Origin: Chitinophagales bacterium | Lineage (GTDB): Bacteria > Bacteroidota > Bacteroidia > Chitinophagales > Chitinophagaceae | NCBI GenBank assembly: GCA_015655015.1 | Contig: JAATFV010000132.1 | Location: 26,342 to 90,341, forward strand | DNA: 64,000 bases | Direction: 5' to 3' | In this document: in pieces, positions 7,873 through 16,636 of the stretch | Layout: the number at the start of each line of letters is the position of its first letter | Position numbering within the stretch: the first letter of the stretch is position 1 | Program-made: the position numbers and the translations under genes | The notes under the pieces: model-generated | Told to the model about the DNA's origin: nothing | Database searches by the model: none | The model's input: only the letters and a program-made list of their open reading frames with translations

Positions 7873-9309
7873 TTATAATAGACCACTGATTATATTTTTT
7901 ATACTAATTCCTCCGTCAATGCGTGGATCGAGCGGCGTTGCTGCAATCTTTCCGGAACTGTCGATAATTATAAGGGTGGGGTAAGCCTGAACATTATAAT
8001 TTATGATTGAAGGATTTTTTTCTCCAAATCCGTTTGTAAATAGATTCAGCATTCCTGGTGAAGTATATTTGCCTGACTTAATACTTTGGATCCACATTTT
8101 TCTCTCTATATCAATTGAAACGGTAATAAATTGGACGTTTTTACCTTCAAAGAAAATTTCAACTTCTTTCATAATTGGCATTAGTAATCTACAATTCCCG
8201 CATCCGGTATACCAAAAATCTAATACTACAGTCTTGCCTTTAAATTCTGAAAGGCTTCGCATGATATTATTGGTATCTGCTAATGAGAAATTGTATGCAG
8301 TTTGGCCGACACCTATTTTAGAACGGATATTAGCCAACAATTTTATAAAGTCCACATTCTTTATATAACTGAGAGCGTCGGTAATTAAGTCCGACAGATC
8401 AGTAGAATTTGATCTTGCCAGTATATAACAAATGACCTGATCTCTTACTGCGCCTTTCGAGTTATTTTTAACAGATTGATACAGGCTTTTTAATTCAGTT
8501 TGTTTGTGAATCGCGGTCCCTGAATCATAAAGAATTTTTATTTGCAGATAAAACGGGTACGATTCTCCATAATATTCAGGTTGCAAATTTTCTGAACTAA
8601 TGATTGATTTTATTGCTGATTGATTTTTTTGATTTTCAAATTTAAACGATCCAATTTTATTGGTATAGTTTAGTGACACATATTTTTGCGCCTCGCAATC
8701 TGTCAGGATAACTAATTTTAGCCAATGGCAATCAGTTTTGTTTAGTGTTTTTTCTTTGCCTTGTATGTATCCTAATTCTTTTTTTGTAAAGGAATCCAGG
8801 GCCTGGCATTTCTGTTGGGTTAGGGTAAGATGAGGGTAAATATTATGAAGGTCATTAGCTCCTTTAAGAAAGTGTGTGAAATATTGAAGTTTTTGGTATC
8901 CGTTGCCCGAAAATATTTGTTCAAATTTTCCATGATCTATTATATGAATGCTATCTCCTGGCTTTATAAAATAACCACCGGGCAATCCTCCTAATGGTCG
9001 GCCTGAACGGTGGTAGCCAATGTGGATAATAACGGGATGTGTAACGGAATCGATTTTAAAATTGAAATTATTACTATCGCATTGCTGCCAAATTATAGTA
9101 ACAAATTTCGGTTCGCTTACATCTATTCCATATTTTTCGATTACCAATGCAATACTATCTCCAATGTGTAAAATGTCTGAATTTCCGGTAATGGTGATCG
9201 TTGTTGATGGCTTATTATTTGGGCTGAAGTTTCTGCTAAAGGCATAGCTGAAATTAGATAGTAGCAGTAAAACTATCGTGCAGCAAAAAAACCTTTTTTT
9301 ATAGTTCAT
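7873..9309 (-). CDS. TlpA-like thioredoxin-fold protein (module 1)
   Basis: A 478-residue exported protein. It starts with a hydrophobic signal peptide (about residues 6-24, ending near SYAFS). The long N-terminal half has no recognised catalytic motif and may be a DUF4369-like beta domain plus a helical spacer. The C-terminal thioredoxin-like domain (about 335-478) has the active-site CGNC at 370-373 in the context LDFWYTGCGNC and a cis-proline in AYPTLIIID (P444). It should act in the periplasm as a thiol-disulfide oxidoreductase. It is the last gene of the first SusCD module, 69 bp after susD. Its domain order is the opposite of the equivalent gene in module 2. Confidence 0.8.
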   Translation of the reverse strand: MNYKKRFFCCTIVLLLLSNFSYAFSRNFSPNNKPSTTITITGNSDILHIGDSIALVIEKYGIDVSEPKFVTIIWQQCDSNNFNFKIDSVTHPVIIHIGYHRSGRPLGGLPGGYFIKPGDSIHIIDHGKFEQIFSGNGYQKLQYFTHFLKGANDLHNIYPHLTLTQQKCQALDSFTKKELGYIQGKEKTLNKTDCHWLKLVILTDCEAQKYVSLNYTNKIGSFKFENQKNQSAIKSIISSENLQPEYYGESYPFYLQIKILYDSGTAIHKQTELKSLYQSVKNNSKGAVRDQVICYILARSNSTDLSDLITDALSYIKNVDFIKLLANIRSKIGVGQTAYNFSLADTNNIMRSLSEFKGKTVVLDFWYTGCGNCRLLMPIMKEVEIFFEGKNVQFITVSIDIERKMWIQSIKSGKYTSPGMLNLFTNGFGEKNPSIINYNVQAYPTLIIIDSSGKIAATPLDPRIDGGISIKNIISGLL

Positions 9310-9325
9310 TTTTGTATTTTAAAAT

Positions 9326-9358
9326 AAGAAGGGCTGCAATAACTAGTCAGCCCCTCTT
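9326..9358 (-). other. Hairpin between susD and the thioredoxin gene, module 1
   Basis: Inverted repeat AAGAAGGGCTG (9326-9336) and CAGCCCCTCTT (9348-9358). On the minus-strand RNA it forms an 11-bp stem with one G-U pair and an 11-base loop, followed by ATTTTAAAAT. It lies 21 bp beyond the susD stop. It could be a leaky terminator or an mRNA-stabilising hairpin that lowers expression of the last gene. The same position in module 2 also has a hairpin. Confidence 0.5.
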
Positions 9359-9378
9359 ATTGGAGTTAGTAATAAATT

Positions 9379-10755
9379 CTATCTTTCATTTTGTGGTATT
9401 TCGTTCAGCCGTATTTCGTCGTCCGGTATTGGTAGCACATATTTTTTATCATTAGGGGGTAAAGTGTAACTATGGCTGTTGATGATCCTGGTTAGCGTTG
9501 TTTTAAAGCGATCCTCTTTATTCAAACGTCTGAGGTCGGTCCATCTGAGACCACGAAAAACAAGCTCCTTTCTCCGTTCCTGTAGAACCTGAATTAGTGC
9601 GTCGTCGCTGGAGGATGCTGTATAAGGTATAAAGGTCCCGGTTTTCCATCGTGTGATAAGTAAAGTATTCAGGTCGTTTATGGCCGCTTGGGTATTACCT
9701 GCTCTTGCGTAGCATTCTGCACGAATTAGGTACATTTCATCGATCGCCAAACCAGTATATTCATATCCATAATAATCGTAGCTCCCTTTAAATGAAATAA
9801 CGCCATAATCTGAGAGGCCAAAATAAACGCTCTTTCTTAAATCGTTTTCATCATAAGAGGCATATAAAATAGAATCAACTTCCGGTTCCCCATAGTATGT
9901 GATATTATATCCGGTTAGGCTGTTATGAAAAATATCTTCAACCACAAAGCCGTTACTGATAGGATAAGCCGATGCATCTAATGTGTTAAAATCAATTAGT
10001 TTACTATTCTGATTTAGCGTAGCATCGGAGTATTTAAATGCAAGATCGTATTTACCCATCGCAAGATATACTCTTGCCAACATAGCATTGGCAGTTATAC
10101 TTGTGGCTTGTGTTGTTTTATGCTCAGTGGCAGCTGGCAATAGAGATAGTGCTGTAGTTAGGTCGCTGATAATTTTCGTGTAACTGTCTTTTACACTGGC
10201 CCTTTTATATTTTATATTAAAGTCCGAAGAGAGCCGCAATAAAATTCCTAAATCGGAATTTGCCGTAGTTGAATCGTAAGGCGGAGCATAGGTTTGAACA
10301 AGGTTATAGAAATTCCAAGCTCTGTAAAACATTGCCTGCCCTTTGTATGTATTGTACTCCGTGACCTGTGAGGGTGAAGGAATCATTTTTGCCAGCCCTT
10401 CTAAGATATAATTTGCTTCATAAATCGCATTGTAAGGCTGCGCCCAATCGCTATAAGTCTTTTTGCTTTGATATATATCACTTGCCCAAATATAAGTATT
10501 TTGTTCTATCGTAGTAGCGGACAGCCATATATCATTAGAGATATAAAAATCTTCGCCGCTTATTACGCCTAGCGACGGATCGTTAGTATTGAATAATTGC
10601 TCATTGTTTAATAAGAGCTTGAAATCATTAAGTGTAGTCGGAACAATTAAGGCATCGTTAGGTTTTTTATCAAGAAACTCGTTTTGCTTCTCACATCCGA
10701 TAAATAATAACAAGGTGATAATCAAATATATTCTATGCTGAAGGTTCATAAACAA
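9379..10755 (-). CDS. SusD/RagB-family outer-membrane lipoprotein (module 1)
   Basis: A 458-residue SusD-like lipoprotein. The signal peptide ends in the lipobox LLLFIGC with Cys21, so it should be lipidated and surface exposed. The typical N-terminal DKKPNDALIVPTTLNDFKLLL and the C-terminal RRKELVFRGLRWTDLRRLNK and YVLPIPDDEIRLN segments place it in the RagB/SusD family, a tetratricopeptide-like fold that caps a SusC barrel. At about 460 residues it is on the short side for the family. It begins 4 bp after the susC stop, so the two are translated together. An ATG two codons in (10749) could be the true start. The ligand cannot be deduced, as no hydrolase is encoded beside it. Confidence 0.92.
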   Translation of the reverse strand: MFMNLQHRIYLIITLLLFIGCEKQNEFLDKKPNDALIVPTTLNDFKLLLNNEQLFNTNDPSLGVISGEDFYISNDIWLSATTIEQNTYIWASDIYQSKKTYSDWAQPYNAIYEANYILEGLAKMIPSPSQVTEYNTYKGQAMFYRAWNFYNLVQTYAPPYDSTTANSDLGILLRLSSDFNIKYKRASVKDSYTKIISDLTTALSLLPAATEHKTTQATSITANAMLARVYLAMGKYDLAFKYSDATLNQNSKLIDFNTLDASAYPISNGFVVEDIFHNSLTGYNITYYGEPEVDSILYASYDENDLRKSVYFGLSDYGVISFKGSYDYYGYEYTGLAIDEMYLIRAECYARAGNTQAAINDLNTLLITRWKTGTFIPYTASSSDDALIQVLQERRKELVFRGLRWTDLRRLNKEDRFKTTLTRIINSHSYTLPPNDKKYVLPIPDDEIRLNEIPQNER

Positions 10756-10759
10756 TAAT

Positions 10760-13700
10760 TTAAAAGTTAGCTTTTACGCCTAGCGCATAAGTTCTCGGGA
10801 TCGGCAGGTTATTCCCATATAAATCAGGATCGAGACCGTCTTTATTGGCCTTCCATAGAATGCCAATATTATTGATGTAGCCGTATAATTGCAGAGCGGT
10901 AAAAGGGTTATTTTTCCATATTAACCGGGCAACGTCATAACTTATGCTAATGTCCTGTAAGCGGATATGATCGCCTTTGTCCGCCAATGTGGATGAATAA
11001 GTATAAAATGTTTCCCGCGGACTATTTACTGGCGGATATTGTATAGCCGGTACATTGGTATGTAATTCATCGCCTGGATTCTGCCAGCGCTTATAATAGT
11101 CTTTATTACCTGTCCACGACTGGTATAATCCCAAATAACTTATAGATGATCTGCGGAAGTAATAATTGAATTTGTACAAAATATTAAATGATAATGAAAA
11201 TGATTTATAGGAGAAAGTATTGCGGAATGATCCGTAGGTAGTGGGCCTGGATGGTCCATTATAAACCATACTATCAACTGTTGTTCCGGATATTATATTG
11301 TTATAATCAGTGCTGATTTTGTTATGCAGGTAGCCTTGTGGATCTCCGCTCGCATTTAATCCTCCCCATCTATAACTATAAATGGCAAACGGGGGCCTCC
11401 CCTGGAGTGGGTAAATGGCTCCTCCGTTTCCGCTACCATTTTGTATATAGGACCCGGCGGTTGCCAAAACGTCGTATTTGGTTACTTTATCTTGTACATA
11501 GCTAAACAATAAGGTTGTAGCCCATTTAAAAGAAGGGCTATTTATATTGTTGGAGGTTAACAAAATATCCACTCCATGTCCGTTGGTATTAGAGAAATTT
11601 CCTCTTACGGTAGTAAGGCCGGTTGAAGGTGCTAACGGCGCATCACCGAACAGGTTAATTCCTTTTTTTGTGTAATAGTCGATACTTCCGGAAAGGATGT
11701 CCTTCACAATTCCAAAGTCTAATCCTATATTAAACATTCGTATTTTCTCCCAGGTAAGTTCCGGATTTCCGGGATTGCGTAAAATTGAATAGGGAATAAG
11801 GGAATAATAAGAATTGGAAAGTGCTAAAGCCGTCGTAACAGCCGTAACGCTTTTATTGATATTGGCGTTATAGCCGTACGTAACTCTTAATTTTCCAAAA
11901 GGTAGCCATGACAGGTGATAAAAATTCTCTTTACTGAAGTTCCAGGCAAATCCTGTTGAATAGAGGGGTACGGATTTCTGATTTGTATTTACACCGAAAA
12001 GGTTTGATTTGTCAATTCTTCCACTGGCTGATAGGGTATATTTATTAAGATAGGTATAAGCTACATTGGAGAAATAAGACACATATCTGTCAGTGGTTTT
12101 TGAAAATCCTATACCTGATTGAGGAATTACCGCCGAGCTACGGGGATTAGTTGGAAAACTGCTGGTATAATTTACGGGTGTAAAAGTGGCCATATTTTTA
12201 TCATACCCATAGAAAATATTATTAGTGCTTTCCGTTACTGTCTCGCTTATTTCCGCACCTGTGAGAAAGACGATATTATGCCGCTGCTCCCAATTGCGGG
12301 AGTAGTTTAATTGCCCCCTTAGTCTTTGGGACGTTAAATAAGAATTGGTTTGATTTAGAATCCCGCCTAATGGGACCGGATATTTTATTGCTCCTGACAG
12401 ATTGGTATATTTATTTATGATGTTCCGCGCATAATAGGCCGAATCATTATAATAATTCTCTCCCCTTGTCGTGGCTTTCTCGTACTGATATTTCAGGTCA
12501 ATACTGAACCCATTCAGGAACGAATATTTTGCCCCCAAGTTCAATCTGTTGTCCATTAGCTTGCTGGTATTATCCGCGTTCTTTAGTTCGTCAATCGGTT
12601 TATACTTCCAGTTTAAAAAGTTACCCTTTCCGACAGTATCGGTATAACTACTTGCATAGTCTTTGGCTATTGGGAGCGCGTTACCATTGGCATCGGCAAA
12701 TTGAGCGTAGGGATATAATGACTTACCATTAATTGAGATTGCCGGTAGTGCGTTGTTAATAGCTGTACTTTGCGTATAATTTAATCCTGTAGTTAGCTGA
12801 AATCCTTTAAATAAATAAAAGTTATTAAGGCTGTTTAAAGTGATCCTGTTACTCTTATTGCCTACCTGGTTACTCCGGTTATTGTCAAATCCCATAGAAA
12901 AAAAATAATCGCTCTTCGGACCTCCTCCCCTAAAGTTCACCGCATATTGTTGTAGGATGGAACGCTGAAAAAGGTATTTGTTATAGTCGTTTCTAACGTC
13001 CTTATTTCTCAGCGCATCAATTTGACTGGTCACATCATTTGCAGAAATTAATCCACGAGCCTGTTTATCCAGCAGGTCCACCACCGGGGAAACGGGAACG
13101 TGGTAAACGCTGGTTAGGTCACTGGTATAATATCCGAGATTGTATAATTTTTGTTCTATGTCTATAAAATCCGTTGAATTAATCCAGTTAGGATTATAAA
13201 ATTGGTCGGGCCTTTCTCCAATAGTCACGTTTGTATTTAGTTCTACCACCAGTTTTTGATTTGCTCTTCCTTTTTTCGTAGTAATGACTATTACCCCGTT
13301 GCCAGACCTGGCGCCCCATATAGATGCCGCTGCTGCGTCTTTTAGTACTGAAATTGATTCAATATCATTTGGATTAATATTATTCAGGTCACCGTCATAG
13401 GGGAAGGCATCGACAACAATTAACGGTTGGTCGTTTGCAAATAAAGTACTATGTCCCCGGATGCTGATATTATATCCTCCTGTAGTGGATAGGTTGGACG
13501 ATACATTTTTATTAAAAAGCAACCCTGGTACAATGCCTTCCAATCTGCCGACCACATCCCCGCTAACGCGGCGATTCAATAGCTGGTTATCCACCAGGGC
13601 AAACGATCCGGTTGCCCGTTCCTTCGGTATCTGCTGATACCCGGTAGAAACGGTCACATTCACATCCGCCAGCTTGCTTACCGAAGTCTTCAGCTCGATC

Positions 13701-14305
13701 ACCCATTCCGTCTTCCCATTCACCAGTATTTCCCGGTTGGCATACCCCACACTAGTAACCATTAACACCGGATTGCTCCTTTCAATGTGCAGCGCAAATT
13801 CTCCTTTTTCATTGGTCACCGTCACCTGTTTGGTCCCGGCAACTATTACAGTAGCGTTGGGGATAGGTTCGCCTTTCTCGTTGACGATCTTTCCCTTTAT
13901 GTCAATCGGATCAGCGGCGGACTGACTATCGGCCGGCGAGACAGATTGGCGTTTCACTACGATGATCTTGTCCTGGATCGAGTAAGTAAGGGACTGTCCT
14001 GCAAAGCAGAGGTCGAGGACCTGTGTAATAGTCCCATTGTTAATTTCAATGTTTACCTTTTTTGCCTCTTTCAGCAATTTGTTGTCGTACCAAAATAGAT
14101 ACCCGCTTTTCTTTTTAATGACTTTAAACACCTTTTCCAGGGACGCATCATGTTCTGCAATACTGATCATTTGCGCGTGAACACCGGCATTTACATGGAT
14201 GCAGGCGACGAATAAAAAGAAAAACAACATTTTCATAATCAGCCAGTTTCGGGAATTTGCATAGCTCCGCTTATGGAAGTCTTTGCAATGAGAGATCATT
14301 TGCAT
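10760..14305 (-). CDS. SusC/RagA-family TonB-dependent outer-membrane transporter (module 1)
   Basis: About 1181 residues. After a short cytoplasmic lead there is a signal peptide (MKMLFFFLFVACIHVNAGVHA, about 24-45). Next come an STN domain that talks to FecR (about 47-97), a carboxypeptidase-like D2 domain (GKIVNEKGEPIPNATVIVAG, about 130-210), the TonB plug (YQQIPKERATGSFA, then LKDAAAASIWGARSGNGV) and a long beta-barrel ending in F. It imports an unknown ligand through the outer membrane. The frame is open 23 codons further up (to 14374). The ATG at 14305 is chosen because it aligns with the start and leader of the paralogue at 23059. The D2 region is almost identical to that paralogue, while the barrel is much more diverged. 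Confidence 0.9.
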   Translation of the reverse strand: MQMISHCKDFHKRSYANSRNWLIMKMLFFFLFVACIHVNAGVHAQMISIAEHDASLEKVFKVIKKKSGYLFWYDNKLLKEAKKVNIEINNGTITQVLDLCFAGQSLTYSIQDKIIVVKRQSVSPADSQSAADPIDIKGKIVNEKGEPIPNATVIVAGTKQVTVTNEKGEFALHIERSNPVLMVTSVGYANREILVNGKTEWVIELKTSVSKLADVNVTVSTGYQQIPKERATGSFALVDNQLLNRRVSGDVVGRLEGIVPGLLFNKNVSSNLSTTGGYNISIRGHSTLFANDQPLIVVDAFPYDGDLNNINPNDIESISVLKDAAAASIWGARSGNGVIVITTKKGRANQKLVVELNTNVTIGERPDQFYNPNWINSTDFIDIEQKLYNLGYYTSDLTSVYHVPVSPVVDLLDKQARGLISANDVTSQIDALRNKDVRNDYNKYLFQRSILQQYAVNFRGGGPKSDYFFSMGFDNNRSNQVGNKSNRITLNSLNNFYLFKGFQLTTGLNYTQSTAINNALPAISINGKSLYPYAQFADANGNALPIAKDYASSYTDTVGKGNFLNWKYKPIDELKNADNTSKLMDNRLNLGAKYSFLNGFSIDLKYQYEKATTRGENYYNDSAYYARNIINKYTNLSGAIKYPVPLGGILNQTNSYLTSQRLRGQLNYSRNWEQRHNIVFLTGAEISETVTESTNNIFYGYDKNMATFTPVNYTSSFPTNPRSSAVIPQSGIGFSKTTDRYVSYFSNVAYTYLNKYTLSASGRIDKSNLFGVNTNQKSVPLYSTGFAWNFSKENFYHLSWLPFGKLRVTYGYNANINKSVTAVTTALALSNSYYSLIPYSILRNPGNPELTWEKIRMFNIGLDFGIVKDILSGSIDYYTKKGINLFGDAPLAPSTGLTTVRGNFSNTNGHGVDILLTSNNINSPSFKWATTLLFSYVQDKVTKYDVLATAGSYIQNGSGNGGAIYPLQGRPPFAIYSYRWGGLNASGDPQGYLHNKISTDYNNIISGTTVDSMVYNGPSRPTTYGSFRNTFSYKSFSLSFNILYKFNYYFRRSSISYLGLYQSWTGNKDYYKRWQNPGDELHTNVPAIQYPPVNSPRETFYTYSSTLADKGDHIRLQDISISYDVARLIWKNNPFTALQLYGYINNIGILWKANKDGLDPDLYGNNLPIPRTYALGVKANF

Positions 14306-14312
14306 AACTTGT
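14282..14312 (+). promoter_or_regulatory. Candidate promoter antisense to the susC start, module 1
   Basis: TTTG at 14282-14285, a 19-bp spacer, and TAACTTGT at 14305-14312. The -33 box and spacing match the Bacteroidota consensus (TTTG-N19-TAnnTTTG), but the -7 box matches only in part. It faces the FecR gene and sits on the susC start codon. The matching site in module 2 has a perfect -7 box. Confidence 0.4.
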
Positions 14313-14317
14313 TGCAC

Positions 14318-14413
14318 GTTTGGGTTTAAAAAATAATCAGTTCCTACAAAAATTGGTTTATCAGCTTTACCCAAATTATCACCGGGAGTGTCACTAGCAC
14401 TACCCGGTTTTTT
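14318..14413 (+). ncRNA. Predicted cis-antisense RNA over the susC leader, module 1
   Basis: A predicted RNA of about 95 nt that would start just after the promoter at 14282-14312 and end at an intrinsic terminator. The terminator stem is ACCGGGAGTG (14381-14390) with CACT and CCCGGT (14398-14408, one bulged A), a 7-base loop, then TTTTT. The T-tract is on the plus strand, so the hairpin cannot terminate the sigma-FecR-susC message. It would end a transcript running against it. Bacteroides cis-antisense RNAs such as DonS occupy this position opposite susC leaders and repress the locus. The ends are estimates and transcription is not shown. Confidence 0.5.
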
Positions 14414-14528
14414 ATTTGGGGGATACGATTGGATTTTTCATACGGGGCAATTCTAAAAATTAGGGGAAATAGAAATAATCCCCGCTTATCACAGGAGAGA
14501 ACAGAGATATCTGATAACCTGTCCGCTT

Positions 14529-15752
14529 TTACGGTTTGACCGTTATTTTATTTTTGTCAATGGTAAAATGTACGTCGTTCATGGAGAGAATTTTTAATAG
14601 CCGGGATAAAGTAATGTTTCTGGGAGCTTCGCCCGTTATTTGCCTTTCAGGGATATCTCCCTCATATCGTACCTCTACATCATACCACCGGGAAAGTTGC
14701 CGCATGATCGTGGGTATATCAGCCCCACTGAATTGAAATTGTCCCTTAGTCCAGGCTACCGCCCCGTCCGTATCTGCCTCCCTGATCTGAATAGCAGATG
14801 TCTGATTGTTTAAGGCCGCCTCCTGCCCTGGTTTTAAAAACCGCTCTATGGCCCCTTGTCTCACTTTGACAGATCCGGATATGAGCGTGGCTTTCATTTC
14901 CGGTTCATCGGCGTAAGCCATCACGTTTACCTCCGTACCCATGACCAGCACCTGTACTCCGTTTACCGCTATCGCAAAGGGTTTGTCTTTGTCCTTCTTT
15001 ACATCAAAATAGGCCTCTCCGGTAAGTTCTACATTTCTCTCCTTTCCGGTGAAAGCAACAGGAAAATGGATAGAAGAGGCGGCATTTAACCACACCTTGC
15101 TGCCATCCGGCAATACTACTTGATACTGTCCCCCTCTTGGGGTAGAGATCGTGTTAAAGAGTCCCTTCACCGAATTGTCTTTAACGTTATTATTATAAGC
15201 CAGCTGGCCGCTATCAAGTTTTATAACGCTGGTCCCCCCCTGTTGCGCCAATGATCCGTTATGCGCATTATCCAGGACTATGACAGCCCCGTTGGCCAGG
15301 GTAAGCGTAGCTTTATTCCCCCCGGGGAGCGCATCCGTTTTAGCGGTAGCGGGCCGTGTTATGCCTCCTGCAGGTTTACCAGATTGGTAACTTCCCCAAT
15401 AATAGATTCCCCCCATTATTATCGCTATCAATACAGCAGCGGCTACGTAGTAAAATTTCCGGTAAGCAAACATCCTGGTGACCTCCGGCTCCTCGGCAGT
15501 TACTACAGGAGATTGTCCTACCGGTTCTATAGCAGGGGCATTCCTATCGCTTAACCCGATGATATTGGTAAAAATCGCATCCAGGGAATCCAGATCATAG
15601 GGCAATTCCGGTTCTTTGGTATAGAATGTTTTCTCTATCATCTCTTTGATCCTTCCTTCCTGAGTCGGATCTGCCACAAGAGACAGGAAGGCCGCCCTCT
15701 CTTCCGGAGTAGCCTTCTTTGAATAATACTTATTAAAGAGTTCTTCGACCAT
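14529..15752 (-). CDS. FecR-family anti-sigma factor (module 1)
   Basis: A 407-residue inner-membrane sigma regulator. An N-terminal cytoplasmic part (MVEELFNKYYSKKATPEERA) is followed by one membrane segment (YYVAAAVLIAIIMGGIYYW). The periplasmic FecR domain contains TPRGGQYQVVLPDGSKVWLN and the GEAYFDV motif, and a C-terminal DUF4974-like domain (RLLKILSMNDVHFTID) should contact the STN domain of SusC. The open frame extends upstream to 15875, but that extension is hydrophilic and unlike the family. ATG at 15752 gives the usual start. It is encoded between the sigma gene and susC and should hold the sigma factor inactive until ligand-loaded SusC signals. Confidence 0.9.
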   Translation of the reverse strand: MVEELFNKYYSKKATPEERAAFLSLVADPTQEGRIKEMIEKTFYTKEPELPYDLDSLDAIFTNIIGLSDRNAPAIEPVGQSPVVTAEEPEVTRMFAYRKFYYVAAAVLIAIIMGGIYYWGSYQSGKPAGGITRPATAKTDALPGGNKATLTLANGAVIVLDNAHNGSLAQQGGTSVIKLDSGQLAYNNNVKDNSVKGLFNTISTPRGGQYQVVLPDGSKVWLNAASSIHFPVAFTGKERNVELTGEAYFDVKKDKDKPFAIAVNGVQVLVMGTEVNVMAYADEPEMKATLISGSVKVRQGAIERFLKPGQEAALNNQTSAIQIREADTDGAVAWTKGQFQFSGADIPTIMRQLSRWYDVEVRYEGDIPERQITGEAPRNITLSRLLKILSMNDVHFTIDKNKITVKP

Positions 15753-15916
15753 AAGACTTGGTTTATAGGAGGTGTAACATCGGGAATAAAAAGGCCTCCA
15801 GTTATAAAGACGCTTGCAGAAACTTGTTCGGGGGTAACCGGTAGTAAAAAAAAATTCCGGCAGATAAAGCGCCATTCAACATAAGTCCCGTCCCACCTGG
15901 GGATAAAAGCAAAAAA

Positions 15917-16495
15917 TTACAGGGAAAAAATAATGCAAAGGATAATAAGGTCGATCTCCATGTGTACGGAACAGTAAGCGCGAACAGAGCGCATGGCATG
16001 GTTCAGATAGGTCTTGACGGTTTCCGGGGAAATATTCATGCGGGCAGCGATCTCCTCCCTTTTTAAATGCTGCTCCTTACTTAACTGGTATACCATCGCC
16101 TGCTGAGGAGGGAGTCGTCGGACAGCTTGCTGCAGGATCGCCCGATAATCCTTCCCCAGGATAGTTTCATCCGTAGTATTATCAGGAATGGCATCTTCCG
16201 CTTCCCCTACGGACAGGAATCGCGAAGCCACCCGCCTCAAGGCGGAATAAGCATGGTTACGGGCCATCGTATACAGGTAAGGAGTGAAATAGTCCACTTT
16301 TACCAGGTCAGTCCTTTTAATCCATATCCTGAGAAATACATCCTGGACGAGTTCCTCTGCCAGCTCATTGGAATTCAGCAAGTTATACCCAACCGTGTAG
16401 ATTCTGCCCCGGTATAGATTATACAGTGTGCGAAAAGCTTCTTCATCTCCTTCCGACATTTGTAGCAATAGTTCCTTTTCGTTTGGGAGCGGCAT
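15917..16495 (-). CDS. ECF RNA polymerase sigma factor (module 1)
   Basis: A 192-residue sigma-70 family factor of the ECF group. Region 2 (about residues 20-85) contains LYNLYRGRIYTVGYNLL and AEELVQDVFLRIW. Region 4 (about 125-175) contains LPPQQAMVYQLSKEQHLKREEIA and the recognition helix NISPETVKTYL. It is the first gene of the module and is followed 164 bp later by FecR, which is expected to control it. It should direct transcription of the susCD genes and probably its own. The C-terminal tail is hydrophobic (IDLIILCIIFSL), which is unusual for the class and could place it at the membrane. Confidence 0.92.
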   Translation of the reverse strand: MPLPNEKELLLQMSEGDEEAFRTLYNLYRGRIYTVGYNLLNSNELAEELVQDVFLRIWIKRTDLVKVDYFTPYLYTMARNHAYSALRRVASRFLSVGEAEDAIPDNTTDETILGKDYRAILQQAVRRLPPQQAMVYQLSKEQHLKREEIAARMNISPETVKTYLNHAMRSVRAYCSVHMEIDLIILCIIFSL

Positions 16496-16584
16496 AGATT
16501 TGCAACGATAAGAAAACGACAGTTATAAATTATCAATTTACAAAAAAATAATAATATGCCTGCTTCCAGGGGCATCCTATACAC

Positions 16585-16613
16585 AAAAAACCCTTCGGAC
16601 ATATTCCGAAGGG
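16585..16613 (-). terminator. Intrinsic terminator after module 2
   Basis: A perfect 9-bp stem, CCCTTCGGA (16591-16599) and TCCGAAGGG (16605-16613), with a 5-base loop. On the minus strand it is followed by six T residues (16585-16590). It lies 23 bp beyond the stop of the thioredoxin-like gene at 16637 and separates the two modules, so module 1 needs its own promoter. Confidence 0.9.
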
Positions 16614-16636
16614 GGATCGTACTACTGGACTGTTGT

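Noticed and set aside
14306..14374. 23-residue N-terminal extension of the module 1 SusC
   Set aside because: Not matched in the module 2 paralogue, whose leader aligns with an internal ATG at 14305; the extension also lies inside the predicted antisense RNA region.
16496..16560. TATCGTTG box upstream of the module 1 sigma gene as its promoter
   Set aside because: One mismatch in the -7 box, and the nearest TTG lies 23 bp away, giving almost no leader. Too weak to list.
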